Shown here piece by piece: positions 25,800 through 33,666 of a stretch of DNA of 64,000 nucleotides. Below the pieces are notes generated by a model. It was not told the origin of the DNA. It made no database searches and saw nothing but the letters and a program-made list of their open reading frames with translations. Each line of letters begins with the position of its first letter. The first letter of the stretch is position 1. The stretch is from Spirosoma oryzae (lineage in GTDB: Bacteria > Bacteroidota > Bacteroidia > Cytophagales > Spirosomataceae). The position numbers and the translations under genes are program-made. Location of the stretch: positions 32,580 through 96,579 of the forward strand of contig NZ_PVTE01000022.1 of the NCBI RefSeq assembly GCF_003002825.1, read 5' to 3'.

Positions 25800-27353
25800 C
25801 TAGTCGTTGGCAGGCAGATAAACGCTAAATGTGGCACCGACTTCCGGCTCACTCGTTGCGATTACCGCACCACCGTGGTTGCGAACTACCTTGTCGACTA
25901 CGGCCAGTCCGATTCCGGTTCCGCCGTACTGACTACGGGCGTGCAGCCGCTGAAACACGTTGAAGATCAGGCTCGAATCTTTCTGTGCAAATCCAATGCC
26001 GTTGTCTATAACGTCGATTCGTACGTACCGGGGAGCCGCTTTCGTTGGGCGCACCGTCGACGGCAACTCGCTCGCAGACAGTGCTGTTACCCGGATCTGA
26101 ATGTGGGGGGCCTGACCAGGTTTGCTGAATTTAAGTGCGTTGGTCAGCAGGTTGAGCATAAGCTGTTCCAGCTGCGTCGCATCGCCCTGTACAACCGGCA
26201 GCGGGTCGGCTTCGATCACGGCGTTTGACTCCAGCACCAGCATGTCGAGGGTTGTCAGGGTATTCTGCAAGACGTCATCCAGAGGGACCGGACAGAACGT
26301 GTCGCGCTGGGTAGTGATGCGCGAGTACGCCAGCAGGTCGCGGATGAGTACCGACATGCGCCGGGCGGCACTCTGCATCCGGTCCAGGTAATCGGCCGCC
26401 GGTCCCTCGGCGGGTAGCCCGCTGCTTTTGAGCAGATCGCCGAACGACTGAATCTTACGCAACGGCTCCTGCAGGTCATGACTGGCCACGTACGCGAACT
26501 GCTGTAGATTCTCGTTACTGCGAAACAGCTCCTGATTGAGTGCTTCCAGTTTGAGCTGCGTATTTTTCAATTCGGTAATGTCCAGAAACGACAGCACGAT
26601 CCAGTCGCCGTGCCGCACGCCCTGCACCTCGTACCAGATGTCGTAGCCGTTGGCAGTGTAATGGTTGTGGTAGCGCATGGTTTCACCCGTTTCCGCCAGG
26701 TGTTTGTAGCGCGGCCATATGCCGGTTTTGTCGATACCGGGGAACGCCGTTCGCATGGTTTTACCCACCAGTTCAGCCGCCGACCGACCGGTCATCCGCT
26801 CGGCCATGTGGTTGATCAGTTCGTAGCGCATATCGACGAGCTCGCCCGTGGCCGGATCGCGTACGATGGCATACAACGCCATCGCTGTCAGGGCACTGTC
26901 GATAATGAATTTCAGCTGATCGGCCTGCTGCTGACGGGCCAGTGCGGTGACCTGCGCTGTTACGTCATGCATTGCGCCTACCATGCGTACGACCCGATCA
27001 TGCTGCACAACCAGTTGCCCCCGGTCGTGTATGTACGCATAGGTACCGTCGGCTTTACGAAAGCGGTATTCACTCGTCCAGCTTGACCGGCATTCCCGGA
27101 CAGCGGTATCTACACTGCTGATTACCCGTTGTCGATCATCGGGATGAATACGTTCGCGCCATTCAGCAGCACCCGGCTTCCAGTCTTTGGATTTGTAGCC
27201 AAACAGGCTAAACAGGCCGTCGCTCCACCATATCTGATCCGTCACGGGATTCCAGTCCCACACAGCATCATGCGTTATACGGGCCAGTATCCGGAACCGT
27301 TCGTAGTCGACAGTCGGGTCGCCAGCGTCGGATGAAATAAGCGCGTTGTCCAT
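25800..27353 (-). CDS. Soluble PAS-PAS histidine kinase (paralogue 3 of 4)
   Basis: A 517-residue cytosolic kinase. Residues ~18-135 form a PAS_3-type fold (WDWNPVTDQIWWSDGLFSLF, RIHPDDRQRV, EYRFRKADGTYAYIHDRG), residues ~148-262 a second PAS (NHMAERMTGRSAAELVGKTM). HisKA has His292 in FAYVASHDLQEPLRKIQ; HATPase has LNLLTNALKF, DNGIGF and GTGIGLAV. It is closest in its kinase core to the protein at 13434. The upstream flank of the phytochrome operon, it is followed by a small membrane protein gene. Its cognate regulator is not encoded beside it; the operon's single-domain regulator is a possible partner. Confidence 0.92.
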   Translation of the reverse strand: MDNALISSDAGDPTVDYERFRILARITHDAVWDWNPVTDQIWWSDGLFSLFGYKSKDWKPGAAEWRERIHPDDRQRVISSVDTAVRECRSSWTSEYRFRKADGTYAYIHDRGQLVVQHDRVVRMVGAMHDVTAQVTALARQQQADQLKFIIDSALTAMALYAIVRDPATGELVDMRYELINHMAERMTGRSAAELVGKTMRTAFPGIDKTGIWPRYKHLAETGETMRYHNHYTANGYDIWYEVQGVRHGDWIVLSFLDITELKNTQLKLEALNQELFRSNENLQQFAYVASHDLQEPLRKIQSFGDLLKSSGLPAEGPAADYLDRMQSAARRMSVLIRDLLAYSRITTQRDTFCPVPLDDVLQNTLTTLDMLVLESNAVIEADPLPVVQGDATQLEQLMLNLLTNALKFSKPGQAPHIQIRVTALSASELPSTVRPTKAAPRYVRIDVIDNGIGFAQKDSSLIFNVFQRLHARSQYGGTGIGLAVVDKVVRNHGGAVIATSEPEVGATFSVYLPAND

Positions 27354-27621
27354 TAGCAATCAACTCGTCGCGGAGAAGTGTGACGCGAACGACGAGTTCT
27401 ACATGACGAAACTACAATGCATTTTCTATTTCTGACTAATCTGTCTTGCTTCTGTGGTATACTCCGCAACCTGATGCTTCTTTCCGCAGTCCGGCGCATC
27501 GATTAGCCTGCGATACGTTAGCAATAACAATTTCTCGGATAAAATACAATACCTATCCCTAAAAGTGTGGCACATAATTTGTCAATATAATCTCCTAAAA
27601 ATACACCTTTCACTCCGTAAA
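27354..27621. other. AT-rich intergenic region upstream of PAS kinase 3
   Basis: A 268-base AT-rich stretch between the kinase at 25800 and the small open reading frame at 27622. CGAAACTA at 27407-27414 reads TAGTTTCG on the minus strand, a loose match to a -7 box for the kinase, without a -33 partner. I see no gene here. Confidence 0.5.
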
Positions 27622-27738
27622 ATGGCTAAATACGCACACTTAGTAAGCCCGGTCACCTGGATTTCATTGATGGTTCTTACTGCCGTCTACTCCTACTGCC
27701 TTTTCCGACTGGCTCGCTGGGTGTATTACCACGTCTAG
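27622..27738 (+). CDS. Possible 38-residue single-helix membrane peptide
   Basis: An ATG at 27622 opens MAKYAHLVSPVTWISLMVLT and continues AVYSYCLFRLARWVYYHV before TAG at 27736. A basic/aromatic start, one hydrophobic span and a basic end give a typical small membrane protein. It is the only plus-strand frame in the region and is directly followed by a strong hairpin at 27742-27782, which supports a real transcript. No clear Shine-Dalgarno is present and I know no family. Confidence 0.45.
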   Translation: MAKYAHLVSPVTWISLMVLTAVYSYCLFRLARWVYYHV

Positions 27739-27741
27739 CCG

Positions 27742-27782
27742 ACATGGGTAGCCGGTGGCAGGTGGCTACCGACTACCCATGT
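27742..27782 (+). terminator. Hairpin after the 38-residue reading frame
   Basis: ACATGGGTAG (27742-27751) pairs perfectly with CTACCCATGT (27773-27782), with an inner GGTAGCC..GGCTACC pairing. No T-run follows. Confidence 0.5.
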
Positions 27783-27867
27783 TACCGATTATGGCTCATC
27801 CGTATTCCCCTATCTCCCGGCATACACTACTGGTGCTCAATCTCTTACATCGACCTGTTGGTAGTCC

Positions 27868-29754
27868 CTACCGTTTCCACTGACTAAGGGGCCGCACCGT
27901 TGGCCTGCTTACGGGGCTTTTCCGCTGTGGGATCAGAAAAACGGCTAGGGTCTGCCGCTGCCGGGCGGCTACGGTCAGTTCAAAACCAACCAACGCCGTT
28001 CCCGGATTAGGCGCATCATACGGCTGGGGCGGGTCAGTCGACCATGTCCGCAAGGTGACACCAGGGGGGGCCTGCACCAGCAGGGTTTTGCCATCTTTGG
28101 TCAGTTCGGCACGGTTACCGCCCAATAGCTTCACAGTAGCCGGCGTCAGCATCGTCCAGCGGACGGTTGCGTCAGCGGCTCCCCCTTCCAGTTCGTCCTG
28201 CACCACGACATACCGCTTTTTCACGATGGCCACGCCCCGCTCTGCGTGCGTCAGTGCGTCGCCGTATACCGCCGTAATATCAGTAGCAGCGCCCATGAAA
28301 TCGGGGGTGTTTACCGTGCGGGTAATCGACGCCGACCCATCGACTTTTTGCAGGCTATTATTGACCGTCAGCGTATTGTGTACGAAATTATTGTAGCGAA
28401 ATACCTGCCAGCGTTGCGAGTTTTGCTTCATATTCCACAGATCGACCTGCTTCGATTCCAGCGATTCGTACTCCTGCATCCCGAAGTCCATCGCCCAGCG
28501 CACGCCGTCGGCTTCCATGACAAACGAGCCGACGTCCATGTGTGCATGACTCAGTTTTGGACTTCCCCCTTTTAGCCCGATATACAGCGCCGACGGATCG
28601 GTCCACGACGTACGAAACAGCGCCACCGGATTGATACTCCGCCCCCACCAGGCCGTTTCGTGGGGCGGCCGCAGGCCAGCGATCGAAAGCTGACTCCCCC
28701 ACAACAGTGCAGCGGGTAGTATGCGCGCGTTTTCCTGTTTCTGTAACTGGTTAAACGATTGCAGATAGCGTCGTTCTTCCCACAACCGGAAAGGCTGCTG
28801 CGTACGGGCGGCAAACCAGAACATAGCCGGTTGCAGTTCGCCCCGTTTTCGCGCATCGGCATAATTGAATACCTCCCCCGTTGGGCCGGTCATGTTTTCC
28901 ATGTAAGCCGCCGTCTGCAAAAAACCGGGCTTGTCGGCTAATCCGAAACTGCTGCCGAACGCTTTTTCCAGGGCACTGATTAGCAATACGTTGAAGCCCG
29001 TACCATAGCCCCAGTAATTGTAACCTTCGGGGTACACACCATCGGGAGCATACTCATTCATCGGCAGGGCAACGCTGGTGATCGCACGGTTCAGCACCTG
29101 CCGGGCCAGTTGTGGCTGCGTCTCGTAAATAGCCAGGGCACCATAACTCATGCCGGCGTTGCAAACCTGATTCCAGTTGTTGGCCGATCGGAGCCAGCCG
29201 TTGTAGCGACTGTCCAGCGAAGGAGCCATTCCTTTCTCCTGAATCGCGTCGGCCACCAGTCGCCGGGTACTGTCGGGCAAGGTATCGTACAGCCAGTCGT
29301 AGCCGATCGCGGCAGCCATGGTCATCTCACCCACATCCAGAAAGTGCGACGGATTCCAGTCGCGGAATCGCGCAATTGCCCGGAGTTCGGCCTCCGCCCG
29401 GGTGCGGTAACGGGCCTCCTGCGTCAGTCGCCAGGCGTACGACAGGTAGAAGATTCGACGTAGTGCTTCGCGGGATGTTGCCAGCAGCCGCCGACCGATC
29501 TGTACCCGTTCGAGGGGCCTGGTCTTCAGCATCGTATCGCACTGCGCCAATACTGCCTGATGCAGGCGGGTCCAGGTGGTGTCGGCACTGATCTGCCGGC
29601 GCAGGCTTACTTCTTCACCCCGCAACAGGAGGATTCGGGGATGCGGGGGCAACGGAGTAGCTGCCGTCAGACTGTCATTCTGCGCTACAACCTGTCCAGC
29701 CAGCCCAAGCCACAACCCGCCGACCAGTAGCAATCTATAGCTGTTCTTCATCAT
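27868..29754 (-). CDS. Heparinase II/III-like polysaccharide lyase
   Basis: A 628-residue exported protein with signal peptide (LLLVGGLWLGLAGQVVAQ). Residues ~30-350 form an (alpha/alpha) toroid with NNWNQVCNAGMSYGALAIYE (Asn and neighbouring residues of the active site) and GVYPEGYNYWGYGTG (catalytic-Tyr region). Residues ~380-600 form the beta-sandwich with SHAHMDVGSFVMEADG, the His motif of Hepar_II_III proteins. Such enzymes cut uronic-acid glycans by beta-elimination. I cannot place it in a defined PL family. It is the last gene of the glycosidase cluster, 9 bases past the GH105 gene, which would process the unsaturated ends it makes. Start: ATG at 29754; ATG at 29751 and GTG at 29760 are also possible. 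Confidence 0.85.
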   Translation of the reverse strand: MMKNSYRLLLVGGLWLGLAGQVVAQNDSLTAATPLPPHPRILLLRGEEVSLRRQISADTTWTRLHQAVLAQCDTMLKTRPLERVQIGRRLLATSREALRRIFYLSYAWRLTQEARYRTRAEAELRAIARFRDWNPSHFLDVGEMTMAAAIGYDWLYDTLPDSTRRLVADAIQEKGMAPSLDSRYNGWLRSANNWNQVCNAGMSYGALAIYETQPQLARQVLNRAITSVALPMNEYAPDGVYPEGYNYWGYGTGFNVLLISALEKAFGSSFGLADKPGFLQTAAYMENMTGPTGEVFNYADARKRGELQPAMFWFAARTQQPFRLWEERRYLQSFNQLQKQENARILPAALLWGSQLSIAGLRPPHETAWWGRSINPVALFRTSWTDPSALYIGLKGGSPKLSHAHMDVGSFVMEADGVRWAMDFGMQEYESLESKQVDLWNMKQNSQRWQVFRYNNFVHNTLTVNNSLQKVDGSASITRTVNTPDFMGAATDITAVYGDALTHAERGVAIVKKRYVVVQDELEGGAADATVRWTMLTPATVKLLGGNRAELTKDGKTLLVQAPPGVTLRTWSTDPPQPYDAPNPGTALVGFELTVAARQRQTLAVFLIPQRKSPVSRPTVRPLSQWKR

Positions 29755-29763
29755 GCTCACTGA

Positions 29764-30924
29764 CTATTCGGTCCGGTGATTACGCTTGCTATCCGGATGT
29801 TTAGCCACGTAACGACTTAACTCACAACCTACCAGCAGGAACGCGCCGACACCAAAATTCGTGGTAGAAGCCGCGTTGACAACCTGCCCCGGAATGGCTT
29901 TTTCGCCGATGGGCTGCACGTACCCAACGGCCCCGTCGGGCTGTAGGGCTACCGTCGAGAGATATTTCCAGCTTTTGCGCACGGTGGGCAGGTACGTTTT
30001 GGCGTCGAGATAACCGTTGTTGATGCCCCACAGCAGGCCGTACGTAAAGAAAGCCGTGCCGCTGGTTTCGGGACCGGGTGCATGGGCGGGATCGAGCAGG
30101 CTGCGCGTCCAGTAGCCTTCGGGTTGCTGGCTCGTGCGAACGGCTTCGGCCAGGCCCTTGAATTTCTGCACGTAATCGGCCCGATGGGAATCGTTTTTGG
30201 GTAAGTCGGCCAGCACTTTTGCCAGTCCGGCCAGCACCCAGCCGTCGCCCCGCGCCCAGAAATCCTTGCCCCCATTGGCACTCTTGTGTTTGGGGTAAAC
30301 GTATTTGGCATCGCGGTAATAGAATCCTGTTTCAGCGTCGTACATGATGCTGTTGGCGTAGGTGAAGTACTCGTGCAGCTTGTCGAGGTACTGCCGGTCG
30401 CCGGTCAGTTTGTAAAGCTTGGTCATCACCGGCATCACCATGTACAACCCGTCGGCCCACCACCAGTAGTCGTTGCGGGGCGTACTCATTTCGTAGCGCA
30501 TCACCTCCTTGGCACGGGCCACCTTGTACGGCGCGGGCTGAATCGTGTTTAGGTCGAGGTAGGTCTGAAAACAGATTTGCCAGTCGCCGAAGAGTACGTA
30601 GTCGTCGGTTTCGCCGTAGCTGTATTTCCAGTTGGCCTTGTCGTCGGACTTCGCCCCCTTCCAGTCGTTGTGCTGCGCCCAGGCTTCGGAATACGCCCGA
30701 TAAGCATCGTTTTTGGTCAGGAAGTAGGCTTCCATGTTGCCCGTGTGGTAGGCGGCATTGTCCCAGAAAGCCCGGCCGTGGTCCGGGTGCGTCTGCTGCC
30801 AGTGGTCGTTGACGCGCTGCACGATGGACAGCGCTTCGGCCTTGGTCGGCAACGGCTGGGCCACCAACTGATTCGTAACCAGCAGAATGACTAGCAGAAC
30901 GGGAATGAAAGAGTGTTTATTCAT
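29764..30924 (-). CDS. GH105 unsaturated glucuronyl/galacturonyl hydrolase
   Basis: A 386-residue exported enzyme with signal peptide FIPVLLVILLVTNQLVAQ. The (alpha/alpha)6 barrel motifs are GDWQICFQTYLDLN, DYWWWADGLYMVMPVMTKLY (catalytic Asp in WADG), GGKDFWARGDGWVLAGLA and ETSGTAFFTYGLLWGIN. Family members hydrolyse unsaturated uronic acid from the non-reducing end of lyase products. It is adjacent to the heparinase-like lyase, so the pair probably acts in sequence. It lacks the C-terminal DUF4350-like domain of the other GH105 at 3917-5866. Confidence 0.92.
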   Translation of the reverse strand: MNKHSFIPVLLVILLVTNQLVAQPLPTKAEALSIVQRVNDHWQQTHPDHGRAFWDNAAYHTGNMEAYFLTKNDAYRAYSEAWAQHNDWKGAKSDDKANWKYSYGETDDYVLFGDWQICFQTYLDLNTIQPAPYKVARAKEVMRYEMSTPRNDYWWWADGLYMVMPVMTKLYKLTGDRQYLDKLHEYFTYANSIMYDAETGFYYRDAKYVYPKHKSANGGKDFWARGDGWVLAGLAKVLADLPKNDSHRADYVQKFKGLAEAVRTSQQPEGYWTRSLLDPAHAPGPETSGTAFFTYGLLWGINNGYLDAKTYLPTVRKSWKYLSTVALQPDGAVGYVQPIGEKAIPGQVVNAASTTNFGVGAFLLVGCELSRYVAKHPDSKRNHRTE

Positions 30925-30941
30925 AGATGATCTGGTGGGTA

Positions 30942-30979
30942 TTTTATGTCATCCCGAGCCTGCGAGGGATGACATAAAA
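30942..30979. repeat. GTCATCCCGAG-type palindrome, copy 1
   Basis: TTTTATGTCATCCC (30942-30955) and GGGATGACATAAAA (30966-30979) pair perfectly around the loop GAGCCTGCGA. It lies between the GH127 and GH105 genes. The sequence belongs to the GTCATTCCGAG..GCGAGGAATC class of intergenic repeats that I know from many Bacteroidota genomes. A longer relative lies at 33520-33614. Confidence 0.8.
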
Positions 30980-31015
30980 CTGAGCATAATGAGGCTTTTA
31001 GTTGACGCACTACCA

Positions 31016-33388
31016 TCACTTCATCAGCCGGACGTCGTAGATATTCCCGGCCGTAGCCCCTTTCGTAGCTTCGAAGCGGACGGTGATCGTGTCGGCCTGG
31101 CGCAGCGCATCGGGCAGGGCGTAATCTTCCTCGAAGAAGCTCGCGTTGGTCTCCTTTTCGAAGGCCACCGTTTTGAGCAGCGTCCCGTTCAGGTAAAGGT
31201 TGAACGATTGATTTTTGTCGGCCCCGTGGTAGGTCACGCGCAGTTTTTTAGCGGCTTTGTTTTTGTTCTTCAGGTCGTAGCTGAACCAGCCCGTTGCCCG
31301 GCGGAAGTGTACGTCGCGGAACACGCCCGTTTCGGTTTGTTCGCCCTGGAAGTTGTGATCCGATTCGGGTTGCTGCTCACCGGGAGCCACCTTGTCGACC
31401 GTCGTGCGTTCGAGGGTCAGCGTCAGCTCGTCGTTCTGGCGAAGCCGCCGTTCGGTGCTGTCGATACCGGCGGGGGTCGTGTAGGGCCAGTACACCACAT
31501 AGCGGCTTTCCTGAATCTGGAAGAACGGCTGGAGGGTCAGGCCTTTGAATTTGTCCTGATGAATCAGCTTCGACACGGTGAACGTGAGTGGCTTCCCCGG
31601 AACGGCCTGTACCGCCGACGCAAAATCGGTGCGCGTACTGACCAGCAGCGGAGCCTGCGCCAACGGATACTGCGGCCCGCTTGCGATATGGCCCATGCGG
31701 CTGGCGTCGGCGTTGAGTCCGTCCAGCTTCTTATCGTCGGTGGCCGCGCCCAGCACGATCGGACCATGCAGAAACGACACCCAGGCCGACGAATCGGGCA
31801 GTACTTCGGCGGTGGTGGTCATGGGCAGACTGAGCGTCACCCGATCGCCGGTTTTCCAGGTCCGGTCGACCGTAACGTACGATTGGGCATCGGGGCCGGC
31901 GGCAACGACTTTGTTGTTGACCAGCACCTGCATGCCGTTGGCCCAGGCGGGCGCGCGCAGTTTCAGCGCGAAGCGGGCGGGCTTTTTCAGCCGCAGTGTC
32001 AGATCAGTTTTCTCGGTGAAGGGAAAATCAGTCTGCTGTATCAGGGTCAGTCCTTTGTCGGCCCAGGTCAGCGTCGACGGGATAAACAGATTGACGTACA
32101 GGTCGCTGGCGTGCTGACCGATGCCGTGGGCGTAGATCAGCTTGCCGTACTTGCCGTGGTTTTCCATGCCCGACCCCACGCAGCACCAGAAGCCGTCCTG
32201 CGGTTGCGAGTAGACCCGGTAATGCTGCGGCCGCATGGGCGTGAAGTACACAAACCCGCCCTCCACCGGCCGCTGCGACGACAGGATGTGGTTATACAGC
32301 GTTCGTTCGTAATAATCGATGTACCGGGCCGAAGGTCGATCCAGAAACAGGTCTTCCGTCAGCTTCAGCATGTTGTAGCTGTTGCAGGTTTCGGGACCCT
32401 CCACCGAATTGACCATCGAGCTGAAATTGGTGGCGGGGTGAAAATGCTCCCGAACACTGTTGCCACCGATGGATACCGTGCGGTGCTTCACGACCGTTTG
32501 CCAGAAAAAATCAGCAGCGTCGGCCCAGGCTTTGTCGTTGGCCTGATCGGCGACGCGCAAATACCCGATCACTTTGGGAATCTGCATGTTGGCGTGCAGG
32601 CCATTGAGTTTATCCTGACTGGCCAGCAGGGGTGTCAGCGTCGACCGGTCGGAGAAACGCCGGGCCAGCGAGAGGTATTTGCGGTTACCCGTCATGCCGG
32701 CCACGTCGGCAAAGATTTCGTTGAGTCCGCCGTGTTCCGACCGGAGCATATCCTGTAGCTGCGCTTCCGTGAGGTTGGCGGTCGTAGCCTGCATCCAGTC
32801 GGTCAGTCGGATAAGCATGGTTTTGGCACGTTGGTTACCCGCCAGCCGGTAGGCATCGCGCAGCCCGGCGAAGAGCTTGTGGATGTTGTAGAGCGGCACC
32901 CACTTTTTGTTGAGCGAAAACGTACCCGCGTCGATATGGCCCTGCGCGATTTCCCGCCACATGGCTTTACCGCCGGGAATACCGCCCACGTACCCGTCGC
33001 CACTGCGCTGCTGACAGGTGTCGAGTACGCTGACCATGTACGTCAGCCGCTGCCGGGCTTCGGGGCTACCGGTGGCTGCGACCATCTGTGCCAGCGCCGT
33101 TAAGTAATGCCCGCCGATGTGGCCGTCGAGACCGGTATTTTCCCAGTTTTCGTAAGACGCCACCAGCGACGGCAGTCCCGCTTCCCGCCGGAAGGGAGCC
33201 AGCAGCCGGTCGGGGTTCAGCTTGAGCATGTAATCGAGGTCGGTTTGCTGGGCGACCTGAAAAGGGCCGGGCAGCAATCGTACGGTCGACAGCGGAAAGG
33301 TAGCCAACTGCCGCCGTTGCCCGAACGTACCCACGCTAAGGACGCACAGCCCCAGCAGCAACAAGAAACGAACCGGTTTTTTATGCAT
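31016..33388 (-). CDS. GH127 beta-L-arabinofuranosidase
   Basis: A 790-residue exported enzyme with signal peptide (FLLLLGLCVLSVGTFGQ). It shows the family signature ENWENTGLDGHIGGHYLTAL, SLNKKWVPLYNIHKLFAGL and VEGPETCNSYNMLKL. Zinc/nucleophile residues align with those of Bifidobacterium HypBA1: Glu333 and Cys335 (ETC) and Cys402-Cys403 (WCCVGSGMENHG). The family releases beta-L-arabinofuranose, for example from hydroxyproline-rich plant glycoproteins or pectin side chains. The C-terminus has a beta-sandwich with LRVTYHGADKNQSFNLYLNG. Start: ATG at 33388, at the signal peptide; a start 10 codons upstream is possible. Repeat elements flank it on both sides within the cluster. Confidence 0.95.
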   Translation of the reverse strand: MHKKPVRFLLLLGLCVLSVGTFGQRRQLATFPLSTVRLLPGPFQVAQQTDLDYMLKLNPDRLLAPFRREAGLPSLVASYENWENTGLDGHIGGHYLTALAQMVAATGSPEARQRLTYMVSVLDTCQQRSGDGYVGGIPGGKAMWREIAQGHIDAGTFSLNKKWVPLYNIHKLFAGLRDAYRLAGNQRAKTMLIRLTDWMQATTANLTEAQLQDMLRSEHGGLNEIFADVAGMTGNRKYLSLARRFSDRSTLTPLLASQDKLNGLHANMQIPKVIGYLRVADQANDKAWADAADFFWQTVVKHRTVSIGGNSVREHFHPATNFSSMVNSVEGPETCNSYNMLKLTEDLFLDRPSARYIDYYERTLYNHILSSQRPVEGGFVYFTPMRPQHYRVYSQPQDGFWCCVGSGMENHGKYGKLIYAHGIGQHASDLYVNLFIPSTLTWADKGLTLIQQTDFPFTEKTDLTLRLKKPARFALKLRAPAWANGMQVLVNNKVVAAGPDAQSYVTVDRTWKTGDRVTLSLPMTTTAEVLPDSSAWVSFLHGPIVLGAATDDKKLDGLNADASRMGHIASGPQYPLAQAPLLVSTRTDFASAVQAVPGKPLTFTVSKLIHQDKFKGLTLQPFFQIQESRYVVYWPYTTPAGIDSTERRLRQNDELTLTLERTTVDKVAPGEQQPESDHNFQGEQTETGVFRDVHFRRATGWFSYDLKNKNKAAKKLRVTYHGADKNQSFNLYLNGTLLKTVAFEKETNASFFEEDYALPDALRQADTITVRFEATKGATAGNIYDVRLMK

Positions 33389-33519
33389 GACGGTTAAAAA
33401 GGCCGTGTCAGTCAACACGGTGGGTTTGACGATTAGTCAGTAATTGATGAGCGAATTTCACCCGCGTTCTACCCGTTTTTCCGTCGGATTCGGTCTGTCC
33501 AGCAACTGATAACCTTCGC

Positions 33520-33614
33520 ATTTTTGTTATTCCGAGCCTGCAAGAAATCTTCAGCAAGAGAAAGTAAGCCCCCCTGCTAGAGAAGATTCCTCGCAAGCTC
33601 GGAATGACAAAAAT
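33520..33614. repeat. GTCATCCCGAG-type inverted repeat, copy 2
   Basis: ATTTTTGTTATTCCGAGCCT at 33520 onward pairs with the arm ending GCTCGGAATGACAAAAAT at 33614, with inner GAAATCTTC..GAAGATTC pairing. It lies in the 278-base gap between the GH43 and GH127 genes. Confidence 0.8.
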
Positions 33615-33666
33615 CCTAATCAATTATCTGAAAATCAGTCATTTGACTGTATAGTTAATATCCCAA

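Noticed and set aside
30887..32758. Long plus-strand open frame (about 620 codons) opposite the GH127 gene
   Set aside because: It is antisense to a well-supported enzyme, has no domain pattern, and is explained by the GC-rich third codon positions of the real gene.
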